DNA from: Mucilaginibacter gotjawali
GTDB lineage: Bacteria > Bacteroidota > Bacteroidia > Sphingobacteriales > Sphingobacteriaceae
Direction: 5' to 3'
NCBI RefSeq assembly: GCF_002355435.1
Contig: NZ_AP017313.1
Span: forward strand, 4,154,001-4,218,000
DNA: 64,000 nt
The position numbers and the translations under genes were made by a program. Below the pieces are notes generated by a model that searched no databases, was not told where the DNA came from, and was given only the letters and a program-made list of their open reading frames with translations. The number at the start of each line of letters is the position of its first letter. Position 1 is the stretch's first letter. Shown here in pieces: positions 39,267 to 51,300 of the stretch.

Positions 39267-40510
39267 GAATTTGATGAATAATTTATTGTTAGAAGATTTA
39301 GATTATTTAAAAATGGAGTGTTAAGATGCTGCTTTGGAAACCTCTGTACCTAAATTGCCATCGCCAATAATACCTCACATCACTACCCGGTAAGTTCTTT
39401 GGATAAGGACCTAAAAATTGAAAGAACGCATTTTTAATTTCTTAGCTTGATACAGTAGTGACTACTATCAAAAATTCCCACAACCGGCAGAAACGAAGCG
39501 CTATCTATAACAATTTGATTTTACCACTGCAACACAGTCATTAAATAAACCAATACGGCAACGCGGCAGGGAATACTTATCGCCTTTCAGTTTAAGTACT
39601 GCAAAATATTAAAGCAGCGACTATCGTTAATCGTGAATTGAACCTTATAAACCCGTCGGTTCTAACTCTCGCTTACTGCTGCGCGGGTAAATGTTAATGA
39701 ATAAATTTTTAAACAGTTGATAAGCTGTTGCAATGGTATTGGATTCTGGAGGAAATGAAAACATATGATTCGGTTTAGCGATTATTTATTGTTTTGCCAA
39801 ATTTAATTAATTAGTCTTTGAATTCAAAAGGTATTCTATTTTATATTTATGCTCCATTTTTCGATGAATAATTATCCACCTATTAGAGCCTGTTTAAATT
39901 TTAATCGAAACTTTTTTATGAGCATTATTTTACTGACTGTGATTCAATAATTGCTAATAAGGCGCTTTTGTTAATTCGAAAGCGAATATGGAAAAATCCG
40001 AAGTAAACTATTTATCAGTTTCGACACAAAGGCGAAATGTGTCGACAGAAAATAGATATCGGCTGATAGGTATTAAGGGTGGAAATTATGGAGCTATTGA
40101 AAACAGTTCATATTTCAATTTTTAATATCATTTGAAATTATAAACCGATTTATTTGAGGGAATTTCTACAATAGTGAAAACCCGCTCAAGTATACTTTGA
40201 AGCCTGTAGGAGGCCGAAGTACATACAAGAGTGAGTCCACCGCTATCTTCAAAAAATAACGAATAGTTATCTTTCTCTTACAATTTTAAAAATTCCTATA
40301 TTTTCAAAGCAAGATCCAAAATCCAAATGCCAGATAAAAAACAACAAATATCCTCTATCATCCAATATTCAACATCCGATTTTGGGTGTTTGATATTATA
40401 AGTAGAGATATGTTATTCAAATGTAGATAAATAAACATCTAAAATAATTGTTTAACACTAAATTAGTGTTTTTACAAACTGATGCAATGTTATTTCGTGC
40501 TATTAATTAG
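39267..40510. other. Gene-poor region upstream of the lanthipeptide cluster
   Basis: About 1.2 kb with no supported gene. It is AT-rich with many stops in all frames. On the minus strand, 39440-39310 has an open stretch (EIKNAFFQFLGPYPKNL, then SDVRYYWRWQFRYRG) without a start, which might be the end of a decayed gene. The promoter of the lan operon should be near 39270-39400, but no TAnnTTTG box was found with confidence. Confidence 0.35.
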
Positions 40511-40874
40511 TATCCATCGGATTTTTGGCCAAACGATAAAATATATGGCAAAAAAACTCGTGTGAATCCGGCCAAATTGAAAAGCACCTTAATTTCTATT
40601 CAATCAAGATTTGAAACAGGTAAGATAAATAAGATGTCTGATATTGGTGAAATGTACGTGACAGGGCTTATTGCTGCATTTAGGAATAGGCAATAATGGC
40701 TATGTTACTAAATTCGATTCCCCGGAAAACTTTACAGTTAATGACATGCTTAAACTGGCTGACATAACCAATACCAATGTGGAGTTAATATGGCAAGTTG
40801 TTAAGAAAAAAGCGAAAAAACGAGATATCAGTAATTTGCTTGGAGAGGATACTAAGATAAATGAAAAATCTTAG
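40511..40874 (+). pseudogene. Broken small regulator-like gene
   Basis: The first frame (from 40511, no ATG) reads DKIYGKKTRVNPAKLKSTLI-SIQSRFETGKINKM-SDIGEMYVTGLIAA. At about 40668 it must shift to continue LGIGNNGYVTKFDSPENFTV-NDMLKLADITNTNVELIWQV-VKKKAKKRD. The joined product of about 120 residues is coherent and resembles small helix-turn-helix proteins of Bacteroidetes mobile elements. The missing start and the frame change (needing one base removed or two added) suggest real decay rather than a single read error. Confidence 0.45.
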
Positions 40875-40920
40875 TAGATATATCTGAATGAGTCAAGAAT
40901 TATTATGACAGCTATTTAGA

Positions 40921-43900
40921 TCAATAAATCACCGTCAGCGACCCGCTAAATTTTTGCGACCCATTTTTCGCCGTAACAATATAATAATAAGCTCCTGCTG
41001 GCAGCTTTTTGCCTTTGTATTCGCCGTTCCATGGCGTGCCGTAGCCGATGCTACTGAATACCTGCACACCGTTACGGGTAAATACTTTTACAGTTGATGT
41101 AGGGTCGCTATCCAGCCCTTCTATTACCCAGGTATCGTTAATGCCATCGCCGTTGGGGGTAAAGGTATTGGGGATATAGATATCAGGGCATCGGTCGGCT
41201 ACTTTTATCTGCTGGGTGGCCTGGCAGCCGTTTGCATCCGTTACGGTTAAGCTAACCGTTTGCGGCTGGCTTACCTGGTAGGTTTGGCCGCCTGTTTGCC
41301 CGTTCCAGTCGTATTGGGCAAATCCGGCCGGTGCAGTAAGCGTCACCACCTGTTTTTTATAGGTACAGATAGTAGTATCGTTCACGCTAAAAACCGGGTT
41401 GGGCAAAAAGGCAATATCGGTGCTGGCTGCAGCCTGGCACCCTGCGGTTGAAGTGACGGTTGCGGTGTAGGTTCCTGCCTGGGTTATGGAGACCTGGTCG
41501 GTTGTTTCACCGGTGGACCATTGCACCGTTCCACCGTTATAATTTGCTTTCAGGTTTATTGTTTGCCCATCGCAAATGGTGGTATTTACAATTTTTTCGA
41601 TACTTACCGTTGGCGGCGGATTAAAAGTAATAGCCTGTACCGCCGAGGATTGCGAACAGGTGCTGCCATCGGTATTTGGCGTACTGTAGGCAAGGGTTAC
41701 GGTATAACTACCGGGCACATTGGTTACAATGGAACTTTGACCTGTACTGTTGGGTACGGGCACATTGTCTTTATACCATTGGATGGTGTAATCCGGATCG
41801 ACTGTTTCCGCCAGGGACAAAGTAGCATTATCACCCACGCAATACGCCGGCTTATCGGTACTGATGGCTGGCACGGGTACAATTACAAATGCAACCTGCA
41901 CTTCTTTTGATGCTACCCAGCTTCCGGCGCAACTGCTTACTTCCACTTTATAGGCGCCGTTTCGGGTTATGGGTAGTGATGTGGTTGTGATTCCGTTTAA
42001 CGTACCATCCTTATACCAGCGGTACTGGTAATTGGCGCTGCCGGTAACCTGTAGGGTAAGCAGTGTGCCTATACAATATTGCAGCTGATTGGGGTAATTA
42101 AAGGTAAAAACAGGCGCAGGGGTAAAGGCAAGGGGTAAAGCCGACGAGGTTTGGGTACAGGTGGAAATGGTGCTGGCCAGCACCACCGTGTAGCTGCCGG
42201 CTGTGGTTTCATTGATGGTAGTTAAATTCTTATCTGCAGTCAGCAAAGTACCATCCCGGTACCAGTTGATGGTGTAGGATGGATCGGTTGGGGCACTCTC
42301 TGCCAGTACGGCAATATCTTCGGCGCAGTAAACGGCTTTATCTGAAGTTACCTGCGGAACGGGCAGGGTAACCAGGTCGACCTCCACTTCTTTTGAGGGC
42401 ACCCAGCTATTGGTACAGGCGCTTACCTCAACTTTGTATTTGCCGGTTTGGGTAACGGTGTAAGATGAAGTGGTATTGCCGTTGAGCACGCCGTTGGTAT
42501 ACCAGCGGTAAGTATAGCCGGGATTATCGGTAGTTTGCAGGGTAAGCGGGGTATTATCGCATTGCTGGATCTTATCGGGGTAGTTGAAAGTGAAGACAGG
42601 GGCGGTGATTACTTGTACCGTAAGATGATTACTTTCAAGATGCGTATTTCCGCAGGGATCGTATAATACTGCGTAATAATCACCACTTGAATTGATCTCC
42701 AGCGAATTCTGCGATTTACCCGGCAGTTCCTTCCCGTTTGCATACCACTGAATGGCAATTGTCGGATCAAGAAGAAAGCTTGCAACTGCCGTTACAGAGC
42801 TACCAGCGCATAACTCGATCTTTGATACAGTATTTGCCTGATTTTCAAAACTTATCGTATATGACTGTTGACCGTTCCAGAACGGAGCATAATCGGGCTT
42901 GATCAGATAAAGCCCGTTGTCGCAGGCTAGCCAAACACCATCTTCACATATAGGCATTGTAGTGGACGAAGTATTAACGCAAATATCATTTACCCTGATA
43001 TTGCCAAGTTCGCCATAATGAAATAAAGAAAATTGTCGTAAGAATGTAGCAAGCCAGGTATTTGACTCATAGTTGTTGTATACGGTACTGCTGAAATAGA
43101 GCCCGACATCCGTGCCGACTAACAGGTTTTCTTTTATATTTCCCGGATAGCCGGGTGACCCGTTATCACCCAAAGCAACAAGGCCATAAATACTTGTGAT
43201 TTTGTTTACTGTAATATCGTTTAGATAATGACCATGAGCGGAACCGGATGAGTAACTTCGCTTTTCCGAATTTTGAAACATCCCCTTATTGTTTCCCCAA
43301 AATAAATTGGTCAAGTCAGTTACATCACCGAGTTCTTGTACATCTGAGGATATATAATATGCGGTATTGATATTGTACCCGAAAGATTTTCCACCTTCCC
43401 ATAAGTATTCCCCATAAACACCTCCTGCCCAGTTTTCATGATCGACAGGGAGGTAATTAATCGTATCATTGCCAGCAAAAGGGTTGGTGCCGAAACTATC
43501 TTTGTACATTTCTTTTCGATACGTAGCCTCGTATATTTTACTTGATCCATTGTTTAAAAGTTGAGCAGCATTTTCGTTGTCCATGTTATATCGGCAAAAT
43601 CCGCCACTGGTACCGATTATCAGGCAATGTCCAACGTAAGTTTCCTGATAGTACAAATTTTTATCGATCCCGATTGAATTTACCGTACCCAGTATGCCAT
43701 CAGCAGGGCCAAGTAAGCGCACTGAGCCATTTTTATATTGTACAATATTAGCAGAATTAGCAGCGATAAATACAGTATCCTGGCTGCGGCCAGCTATATC
43801 AATAAACTGTAAACTGCTATAAGCAGCAAATTTATCACTGTAGTCATCAATCTTCTTGGTGAGACTATTAATGCGGTAAACCTCGTTATTCTTAGCAAGC

Positions 43901-44061
43901 ACCCACAAATAAGGGTCATAGAAATCACGCTTTATTTTAAGTATTGTTTTACCATTCAAAAGTTCACTGCTTAAATGGAAAGCTACGTCCTGCTGCTGGC
44001 TGTAAGTTGTTGTAGATAGGAGCAATAGTATCAAAACTAGCAAATTGCGATTAGACCGCAT
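40921..44061 (-). CDS. Type IX-secreted protein with Ig-like repeats and gliding-type C-terminal domain
   Basis: A 1046-residue protein: signal peptide (LLVLILLLLSTTTYSQQ), a beta-propeller-like N-terminal half (about 30-395), then four or five Ig/PKD-like repeats of about 95 residues (TFNYPDKIQQCDNTPLTLQT, TFNYPNQLQYCIGTLLTLQV and similar). Last comes the type B type IX secretion C-terminal domain: IYIPNTFTPNGDGINDTWVI, ending YYIVTAKNGSQKFSGSLTVIY. It is exported through the outer membrane and probably attached or released at the surface. It follows the RHS-barnase/barstar genes on the same strand after 328 bases. A decayed copy of such a C-terminal domain lies at 54051. Confidence 0.88.
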   Translation of the reverse strand: MRSNRNLLVLILLLLSTTTYSQQQDVAFHLSSELLNGKTILKIKRDFYDPYLWVLAKNNEVYRINSLTKKIDDYSDKFAAYSSLQFIDIAGRSQDTVFIAANSANIVQYKNGSVRLLGPADGILGTVNSIGIDKNLYYQETYVGHCLIIGTSGGFCRYNMDNENAAQLLNNGSSKIYEATYRKEMYKDSFGTNPFAGNDTINYLPVDHENWAGGVYGEYLWEGGKSFGYNINTAYYISSDVQELGDVTDLTNLFWGNNKGMFQNSEKRSYSSGSAHGHYLNDITVNKITSIYGLVALGDNGSPGYPGNIKENLLVGTDVGLYFSSTVYNNYESNTWLATFLRQFSLFHYGELGNIRVNDICVNTSSTTMPICEDGVWLACDNGLYLIKPDYAPFWNGQQSYTISFENQANTVSKIELCAGSSVTAVASFLLDPTIAIQWYANGKELPGKSQNSLEINSSGDYYAVLYDPCGNTHLESNHLTVQVITAPVFTFNYPDKIQQCDNTPLTLQTTDNPGYTYRWYTNGVLNGNTTSSYTVTQTGKYKVEVSACTNSWVPSKEVEVDLVTLPVPQVTSDKAVYCAEDIAVLAESAPTDPSYTINWYRDGTLLTADKNLTTINETTAGSYTVVLASTISTCTQTSSALPLAFTPAPVFTFNYPNQLQYCIGTLLTLQVTGSANYQYRWYKDGTLNGITTTSLPITRNGAYKVEVSSCAGSWVASKEVQVAFVIVPVPAISTDKPAYCVGDNATLSLAETVDPDYTIQWYKDNVPVPNSTGQSSIVTNVPGSYTVTLAYSTPNTDGSTCSQSSAVQAITFNPPPTVSIEKIVNTTICDGQTINLKANYNGGTVQWSTGETTDQVSITQAGTYTATVTSTAGCQAAASTDIAFLPNPVFSVNDTTICTYKKQVVTLTAPAGFAQYDWNGQTGGQTYQVSQPQTVSLTVTDANGCQATQQIKVADRCPDIYIPNTFTPNGDGINDTWVIEGLDSDPTSTVKVFTRNGVQVFSSIGYGTPWNGEYKGKKLPAGAYYYIVTAKNGSQKFSGSLTVIY

Positions 44062-44389
44062 AATTTGTGCAGTATTTATATTTATTATTAAAATTTCTTT
44101 ACATCGCCGTCAACACCATGTGTCCAGATATTATTTAAAGAAAACTAAGACCCAATCGTGTATTTCGGTATTATTTTAATCAATACTCAAAAATGCACTT
44201 AGAGTGTTTTAGGCAATTAATCCTTTTGTCTCATATTCCTCTACTTTGTGAATAGGGGCTAACCCAGTAGAGTTTATGCCCATTAATTAAATATTAAAGA
44301 TAGTGTTCCGTACTCAGTCCCGGTGTATTACATCACAAACTTTTCTCTGGGTCACAATCTCCGCCTCTTTTGACCTATTTACATCTGCA
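44062..44389. other. Gap between the barstar gene and the type IX-secreted protein gene
   Basis: A 328-base AT-rich spacer; I see no ORF of note, clear hairpin or promoter box in it. Confidence 0.3.
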
Positions 44390-44791
44390 TCATAGTGCAG
44401 GGTTAATTTTGTTATCTAATATTTCTTTGACGATACTTTCACAATCTTTAGGGAACACAACTTCTAAATAATGGTTTTCATCATCTTTCCAATCATAAAC
44501 GGAATCATATAATATTTCAACATACGTGTATAAATTTTCATAATCAAGTATCGGTAGAGTATCGTGTACCAATACAATTCTTCTTTCTTTAATCCAGTCA
44601 AAATCTCTTAGTAGGTCATATAACGCATCCCAATTAAACCCAAAATAATTGGGAAATTTGAGTTCCTTGCATAATGTAGACAGTAGTGTTTCCTTATTTG
44701 TTACGCCTGACAAGTGTGCTACAAATGCTAAACTTGGATTGTACAATCTAGGTGTTTCTTCAAATCTAATCCTATTCATCTCCATAATCAT
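44390..44791 (-). CDS. Barstar-family immunity protein
   Basis: A 133-residue barstar-like protein. The hallmark FPNYFGFNWDALYDLLRDFDWI (about 52-73) contains the helix that plugs the barnase active site, with Asp/Glu-rich contacts. The first ATG at 44791 overlaps the RHS stop by 4 bases (ATGA), so translation is probably coupled. It should bind and block the C-terminal ribonuclease of the upstream RHS protein in the cytoplasm. MNRIRF, a few codons later, is an alternative start. Confidence 0.9.
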   Translation of the reverse strand: MIMEMNRIRFEETPRLYNPSLAFVAHLSGVTNKETLLSTLCKELKFPNYFGFNWDALYDLLRDFDWIKERRIVLVHDTLPILDYENLYTYVEILYDSVYDWKDDENHYLEVVFPKDCESIVKEILDNKINPAL

Positions 44792-47700
44792 TTTACTCGA
44801 ATAAATGTTAAATAATGATCCGCTGTAAAATACATCTCACCATTTTGTCCAACAACAAAACGCATCGCCCCGGGACGATTAAGAAGGCCGGGGGTAGGGT
44901 GGACGTATTCAGTATAGTATCCTAATGGTTTTGCTGGCAAAAGTCCATCTCTGTTCATAAATATTGAGGCATCATTTCTGTGTGGGAAAGACCCTCCCGT
45001 TTCAATTCTGTTTATGGTTGGTCCTAAATCATTGACTACGCCATCTGCACTTACAATAAATCGTGTTGCTAATGGCACATCTTCAACAACAGAAAAATAA
45101 GCTTTAACTTTTGAGTATATAGCTCCGACTTCAGAAACGCCCGATACAGCACCATAGGTATCCACTGTGTTATTCACGATAGCCAAACTAGTAGATGGAA
45201 GACCAAAATCTTGGTAATTAACTTGTTCAGGAGGAGGCCATGCCTTAATAACACCTTGATTAGTTGGATTTAAAGGAACTCTATGCGGAGAGGATTTTTG
45301 AGGCCTAAACTTCGGAATTTTAGAAGCGGTTTTTGCGGCATCCGCTTTCGTAGTTGGCCTTGTTCCTGGAAGACCTCCACCCTTACTGACCTTTGCGGTT
45401 TCCGTATTTGTTAGATTATAACTTCCGCTAAAATTTGTACTACTCGCGTCAGTTTCGCTGTTTAAAGTTTGATAACCATTACTATATTCAAACATGCCAT
45501 CAGGATCTATAACCCTTATCGGATTATCAAATCCATAACGGTAAGGTGTCCATCGCCGGGCATCGTCTGCCATCGGATCAATCACATTCCACCTCGCAAT
45601 CACCGGGTCATAGAAACGTGCGCCATAATCGTATTCACCTAGCTCCTCCTGCAGCTCTTTTTTATTGTAAAGATATTCATTTTTCGAGCCAACTAATGTA
45701 TCTCTTAAGATTTCGAATCCAAACGGATAGTAATCATCTTTTTGTATGGCCGCCGCCGAACCTGTTTTGGTGTCAAAAGTAACCCTAGTATTCCCAAGGT
45801 TGTCGCTCAAATAATAGATATAGTCATAACTATTTGAGCCGTATGATGCAGCTTTTCCTTCCTCCGTTTGGATAAAATCGAGCGTATCAGTAGTTGTCCC
45901 GTCGTACTCAATGCCATTGATGTAATCAGTGGTGCCTGTCGCTGGACTTACACGTCTCAATTTATTCCCAATAGCATCGTAGGTATAGGTAATCGACTTG
46001 CTCCCCGTTATATTTTGCGGCAAATTAACTAAATTATAACTTATACTTATACCTGTAAGGCCTTTACTTGGATCACTTACAAGATTACCATTGCCATCGT
46101 AACTATAGGTCCAGGTCCCGTGCTTTAACCCGACATCGTTGGTGGTTTTATCTGTGATTTTAAGTAGCTGGTTGTAATAATTACCAGACGCGTCAGTAAA
46201 AGTATAACTTAGAGAATCAATTTTAGTGCCATTTTGAAACCTGTTCATGCCGACAATATTGCCCATTTTGTCGTAAACTATGCTACTTTCATTATTCGAA
46301 ACTGTTGAAACGCCCGAGGTAAGTCTGTTGAGTTTGTCGTAAGTATACGTGTAATGGTTGTTAACTGTGGGGTACCCCCAGTATTGATACATTATATTAC
46401 CATTATATGCCTTGTTGGTTAGCGAGTCGTAATAAAGGTGCATCGCAAATAACGCAGAGCTGCTTGCAGTGAGCCACCCTCTGGCATTGTATTGATAACT
46501 GACGTTCTGCAGAAAATTCACACTATCAGTGCTATGCAAGTGTTTAATATAGGTTTGTCCTATTTCATTATAGTCTACTTTTGAAATCAAAATTTTCGTG
46601 GTAGGGGTGTTATTGAGCTTTTTTATTTGCTCCCACGTAGATCTCTTCCTACCTACCTGATCGTAATAGTAGGTATTCGTAATAGTAACTAGTGGAAATG
46701 AAGTATTGTTTATGTTCTTATGTTTTCTTGTAACGGAAGTTGGTTGGTTAACAAAGTTGTAAAGAGTACTATCTTTATCATAGTTGGCTAAATTCACTAC
46801 TCCACCTAAATAATGCTGTGCATAATTTTGCGATGTCCTCCCCAAATCATCATAGTAGACCGCATTCCATAATTGGTCAGTTGGCGTATTCAATACCGCT
46901 GTTTTCTTTACAGTAAGCAGGCTACGAGTCAGTTGACTCACCCCTGAAGTAATATAATATCCTGTGGAGGAAAATCCCGGAATATTTGAATAGGTGTCAT
47001 AATAACTAAGTGCCAATGTGGCCGTCACATTAGTCGTCGGCCAGGCAACATTGGTATAACCATTACCGCTGTTAACGACGGCTTCATACAGGTTGGTGGT
47101 GATCCCATTCAATATGCTTTGCAGACTTGAGCGACTAATACTGGTTCCGCCGTTATTCCAAATGCCCGACATGATCATCCTTTGCTGCGCATCATACTTG
47201 GTAAAAACCCATTGCTTATTAAACCTTTGCAAGCTATCCTGAGTAGCAACAGGCTGATCCATCCGATTATAGACTGTATATTCCCACCCCTTGCCAGGTA
47301 TCTTTTTACCGACGAGTCTATTTTTACCATCGTACTGATACTGATAACCCAAGTTATTGAGTTTAGTTTGACTAATCGCTAATGCCGAATCGGCAGCAGT
47401 GATTACGGGAGGAAGTACAAATGACAATTTCCCCAGATCATCGTACACATAATAGGTGGAAAGCATTTCTACGCTATTATTTTTGTAATTATAGGCTCGC
47501 TTTAGAACGATCCGGCCATCAATATCCTTATATTCCTCCATAGTACCAGCTCTTCCGCTAACCCAATTCTCATCTTTGGAAATGGTAATAGTTAGAGTAT
47601 TTGCTGCGTAATAGCCATTGTTATGTAGTGTTCTGCTGCTGTCACTTCCAATCGTCACATAATACAAGGACGCTTGTCGTCCATTCAATGAATCACCGGT

Positions 47701-48297
47701 AAAAGCCGTGCTATTATTCAGGGTATAAACCATCTTAATTGTATGGCTGCCCAGTTGCCAGAGTACACCGGGCGCACCTTGCTCCACCGGCCTATTCAGT
47801 GGTGAATTATCAAAGCCTGTTTGCGAATGCGGATCCGCAATAACTGTGATACCTGATCCCGACGGCGGAGATGAATAGAACACACTATCGGCACTTACTG
47901 CACTAGATCGAAAGCTACCTGCCGTGCCCGTTTGCGGAGTGTAGGGTAGATATTTATATACTTCTCGTCCATATTTGTCGTAGACTTGTGGCAGAATCAT
48001 ATCATATCCTAACTGAGAGGCTTGTTTTTGCACCGTTTGTATGACTCGGCCAAGCCCATCCACATATTGTATGGTAATCTGCACCTTGGTTTTGTCCGTA
48101 TTATTGGCCACCATGGTACTATCATTATTTATGCCACTAATGCGGGGTGTCTGGGTAATGACGTAGTTATTGGTTTGGGTTTGTGCGTTTGCGGAAGATA
48201 TAATAGCCGTAAACAATAATCCAAATACAACCGTTAATAGATTGGTGTAAGTAAACCGGATAGTGCGCTGGCTGGTTTGCTTAAAAATATTTTTCAT
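44788..48297 (-). CDS. RHS-repeat toxin with DUF6443 N-terminus and barnase-like C-terminus
   Basis: A 1169-residue exported protein. Signal (LLTVVFGLLFTAIISSANAQ), DUF6443 (VQITIQYVDGLGRVIQTVQK), YD repeats, and the RHS core ending (LYNKKELQEELGEYDYGARFYDP..WTPYRYGFDNPIRVIDPDGM). After a variable linker, a ribonuclease N1/barnase-type C-terminal domain follows: NRDGLLPAKPLGYYTEYVHP, AMRFVVG and TADHYLTFIRVK. The Glu, Arg and His that correspond to barnase Glu73, Arg83/87 and His102 are all present. This is a polymorphic toxin layout, and barstar follows directly. It starts 3 bases after the upstream DUF5977 gene ends. Confidence 0.9.
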   Translation of the reverse strand: MKNIFKQTSQRTIRFTYTNLLTVVFGLLFTAIISSANAQTQTNNYVITQTPRISGINNDSTMVANNTDKTKVQITIQYVDGLGRVIQTVQKQASQLGYDMILPQVYDKYGREVYKYLPYTPQTGTAGSFRSSAVSADSVFYSSPPSGSGITVIADPHSQTGFDNSPLNRPVEQGAPGVLWQLGSHTIKMVYTLNNSTAFTGDSLNGRQASLYYVTIGSDSSRTLHNNGYYAANTLTITISKDENWVSGRAGTMEEYKDIDGRIVLKRAYNYKNNSVEMLSTYYVYDDLGKLSFVLPPVITAADSALAISQTKLNNLGYQYQYDGKNRLVGKKIPGKGWEYTVYNRMDQPVATQDSLQRFNKQWVFTKYDAQQRMIMSGIWNNGGTSISRSSLQSILNGITTNLYEAVVNSGNGYTNVAWPTTNVTATLALSYYDTYSNIPGFSSTGYYITSGVSQLTRSLLTVKKTAVLNTPTDQLWNAVYYDDLGRTSQNYAQHYLGGVVNLANYDKDSTLYNFVNQPTSVTRKHKNINNTSFPLVTITNTYYYDQVGRKRSTWEQIKKLNNTPTTKILISKVDYNEIGQTYIKHLHSTDSVNFLQNVSYQYNARGWLTASSSALFAMHLYYDSLTNKAYNGNIMYQYWGYPTVNNHYTYTYDKLNRLTSGVSTVSNNESSIVYDKMGNIVGMNRFQNGTKIDSLSYTFTDASGNYYNQLLKITDKTTNDVGLKHGTWTYSYDGNGNLVSDPSKGLTGISISYNLVNLPQNITGSKSITYTYDAIGNKLRRVSPATGTTDYINGIEYDGTTTDTLDFIQTEEGKAASYGSNSYDYIYYLSDNLGNTRVTFDTKTGSAAAIQKDDYYPFGFEILRDTLVGSKNEYLYNKKELQEELGEYDYGARFYDPVIARWNVIDPMADDARRWTPYRYGFDNPIRVIDPDGMFEYSNGYQTLNSETDASSTNFSGSYNLTNTETAKVSKGGGLPGTRPTTKADAAKTASKIPKFRPQKSSPHRVPLNPTNQGVIKAWPPPEQVNYQDFGLPSTSLAIVNNTVDTYGAVSGVSEVGAIYSKVKAYFSVVEDVPLATRFIVSADGVVNDLGPTINRIETGGSFPHRNDASIFMNRDGLLPAKPLGYYTEYVHPTPGLLNRPGAMRFVVGQNGEMYFTADHYLTFIRVK

Positions 48298-48300
48298 GGC

Positions 48301-51300
48301 TTACTGAATTGATAAGGTTAGATTTGAACCAGAAGTCACTGCCACGCTACTAAAGCTTGCAGAATGTGCTACTACAGGTGTATATCCTGTCAGCGTAAAC
48401 GTGTGGGTACCCGAACCGACTGCGTTAACTGAAATAGTCGCATACGTTCCCACAGGCACATTTATTACCGTACTTCCCGATGAGGGGAAATTATACGGCG
48501 TTGCTATTCCGGAAAATGTAGCCTGAAAGCCCGTCAAACCCGTAGAATTGCTCAAAGTAAAAGAAGTTGTAATCACCGGGCATCCGCAATACTGGTTCGC
48601 TTTTGCCTGCCCATTGACATTCATATCATAGGTAGCATCCGCATTTGCCGAAACTTGGGTGGAAGAATAATACCGGTTAATTGGTACGGTATACGTCAAT
48701 GATCCTGGTGTGGTATTGGGTGGGCAGTTATTGCGCGTAAAAACCGCCGATTGCAGTTGATTGCCTATTGTCTGATCATAGGTATGGTAGCCATAGTTAT
48801 TGACAATATATCCGTAAAAGTTTTTGATGTTTTTCAAGCGTTGCGCAAAGTCATATTCAAAGTAATTATTAAGTCCCTTAGTATCGGATATAGAACGCAC
48901 ACCTGACGGATCGTAGGCGTACGTGGTCATCTGGGCAGCCGATGGATAGAGTCGCAATTCATCTATTGATACACTTCCGCTGATGCTGACAGTTGTTACG
49001 CTGGTCGGTATCAGATATTCATAATAGGTCCAACCGTTAATACTCGTTAATGCTGTTCCAGTCAAATAACCGCCTGCGTATACAGTTGCAGCACCGCCGT
49101 TACTCCAGTAGGACAACGTATAGCCGACACCACTTGAAACTGATGCTGAAATTGAACCCGAACTTAAAGGATAAACCAGGCTTCCAGTGGGCGCCGTTAG
49201 ATCAGTGACAGGTGTGCCGCTATAATACCAATTATTGCTTGGACTTCCGCCAAACTCAAAACTTGTATAGGCTGCATTTGTACTTATGGCATCCTTTACT
49301 TGTGCTATCGGGCTCTCGCCGAGATAGCCCCAAAAAATACTGACCGGTGTTGTATTTCTCGGGGTGAACTGTGTAAGGTTATTATTGCTATCGTAATTGT
49401 CAAAGCTAATCACCTGTTCGTAATGGGTATCGTTAGTTAAGCTGCCAGAGGTTATTGTTGAAGGACTAAAACTCGTAAGGGGCAGTGCAACTCTTAATGT
49501 TTTGATAGTCGACAATACGGCAGCGTTATTCGTTCCAAACTTATAAGTCGTCAGTTCCCCTGAAGCCACCGCATTGACCCCAGTTGTCACATTTTTTAGC
49601 GTGTCATATTTTTCGATAGCTTCAGCCTGCATATTGCGGCTTACCATGGTGTCAATAACGGCGTTGCCCGATGGATAATCGGCCGGATATTTACTGACCG
49701 AAACAAGCGTGTTTCCCTTACTATCTGTATGATAGCTGCGGGTGACTTGCTGATGAATGAGATTATCGTATTTGTAGGTTGTGGTTGATGTCGTGTAATT
49801 AGCTGGATTATTCGTATCGTAATAGTTAACCGTAGTGCCGGTTAAATAATTGTCGTCTGAAGTGATATAGTAATTCGGATAAAGGAAAGAATTAGTATCA
49901 TCCGGACTTTGTGTACCCGGAGAGATCGGGTTTGGTGCACCTTCGTTATAAAATAACTTTCTTACAGCCAGGCCGACATAACTATACGATGTATAGGGAA
50001 AGGCGGTATAACTATTGCTTGTCGATTTGACGATTTGATAGCCACCACCGGAGAGATGGATATATTCATTTTTCGTCAAAAGATGGCCTCTTACATAAAA
50101 TGCGCTGATGTAAATAAGATTTCCGGACATTGAGGCACTAGTATAAGCGTCCTGCTGATCAGTAAAGGTGTAGTCAGTTCGACCAACATTTGTTCCTGGC
50201 GTACCGATATATTCAGTAACTGACGGGTACACAACGGTTGCGCCATCATAACCCTCAAGATCGCAGTGAGGATTATTTGAATATGTACGTACAATTTCAG
50301 TACTTATGGGACTCGATCCATATAACCGGTGGGTTTGCTGGGTGCTGAAATAACCATAGTCCAGTAAGAAATTCGCTCGTGCGCTGTTATAAATATACGT
50401 TTTAACAATAGGTGTCGGATTGATTCCATCGTAACTGCTTATCGTCTTAACACGTAACCCTCCTGCCAGCATTAGCGTACTGCCACTATAATATTGGTTG
50501 GTTTGGTAAGTAAACGTAGAATAGCCACCGGTGGGGTAGCGTATCGTATCTAACACGAACGCCTGCATATAATTAGAATCGCAGTTGCGTCCATTTGCAA
50601 CACTACTGCCGATAGTCACATAAGAAGTGCTTCCGCCAGACACTGGCTGATAACTGATTGTTTGCTGCGGTGTCAGCATACTGTTAGCTTTTCCGTTATA
50701 AAATCCCCAGTAATCCTGCTGGTACGAGGTATATGCCGGCAAACTGATACTGGTGTTATAACCGAAACGATAATGCTGAACGATGCTGCCCGCTTTATCG
50801 AGTATTTGTATGGAATCGAGTCTTAGTCGTTGATTACCGCCGGAGTTAAAATAACTTTTATAAAACACAATGGTTTTCTGTAACTCCATCGCTTTCGTGC
50901 CGAAGTTGTATTTATATACCTTAATATCCTTTAGTCCGTACGCATACGACCCCGAGCCAACGTTGATATCTTGTCTGGAGGAAGCGTCCAGATCAAAGAC
51001 CACCTTGCCGTTTTTGAATGTAATCTGGCTTACTAACTTCTCGGATGTACTATTGTAGTTTCCGGGAGTCGTAGGTGTCGAGCTGTACGATGCATTATGA
51101 TAGCCAGTACCAACGATCTGATCAATAACAGAATAAATTTCTCCATCCGCTGAAGGATAAATTATTGCGTCATTCTGGTAAGAGAAAGAAACCGTATCTC
51201 TCCTGTTTTGGCTGATCATATTCTCCAGTTTCCATGCGGATGCCGAAGTGCTGCCTGTGTGCCCAGATGTTGAGGAATAGGTGGTTTCGGTGGAGGCATC

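Noticed and set aside
39310..39440. Second lanthipeptide precursor or gene end upstream of lanC (minus strand)
   Set aside because: The open stretch lacks a start, a Gly-Gly leader and Cys residues.
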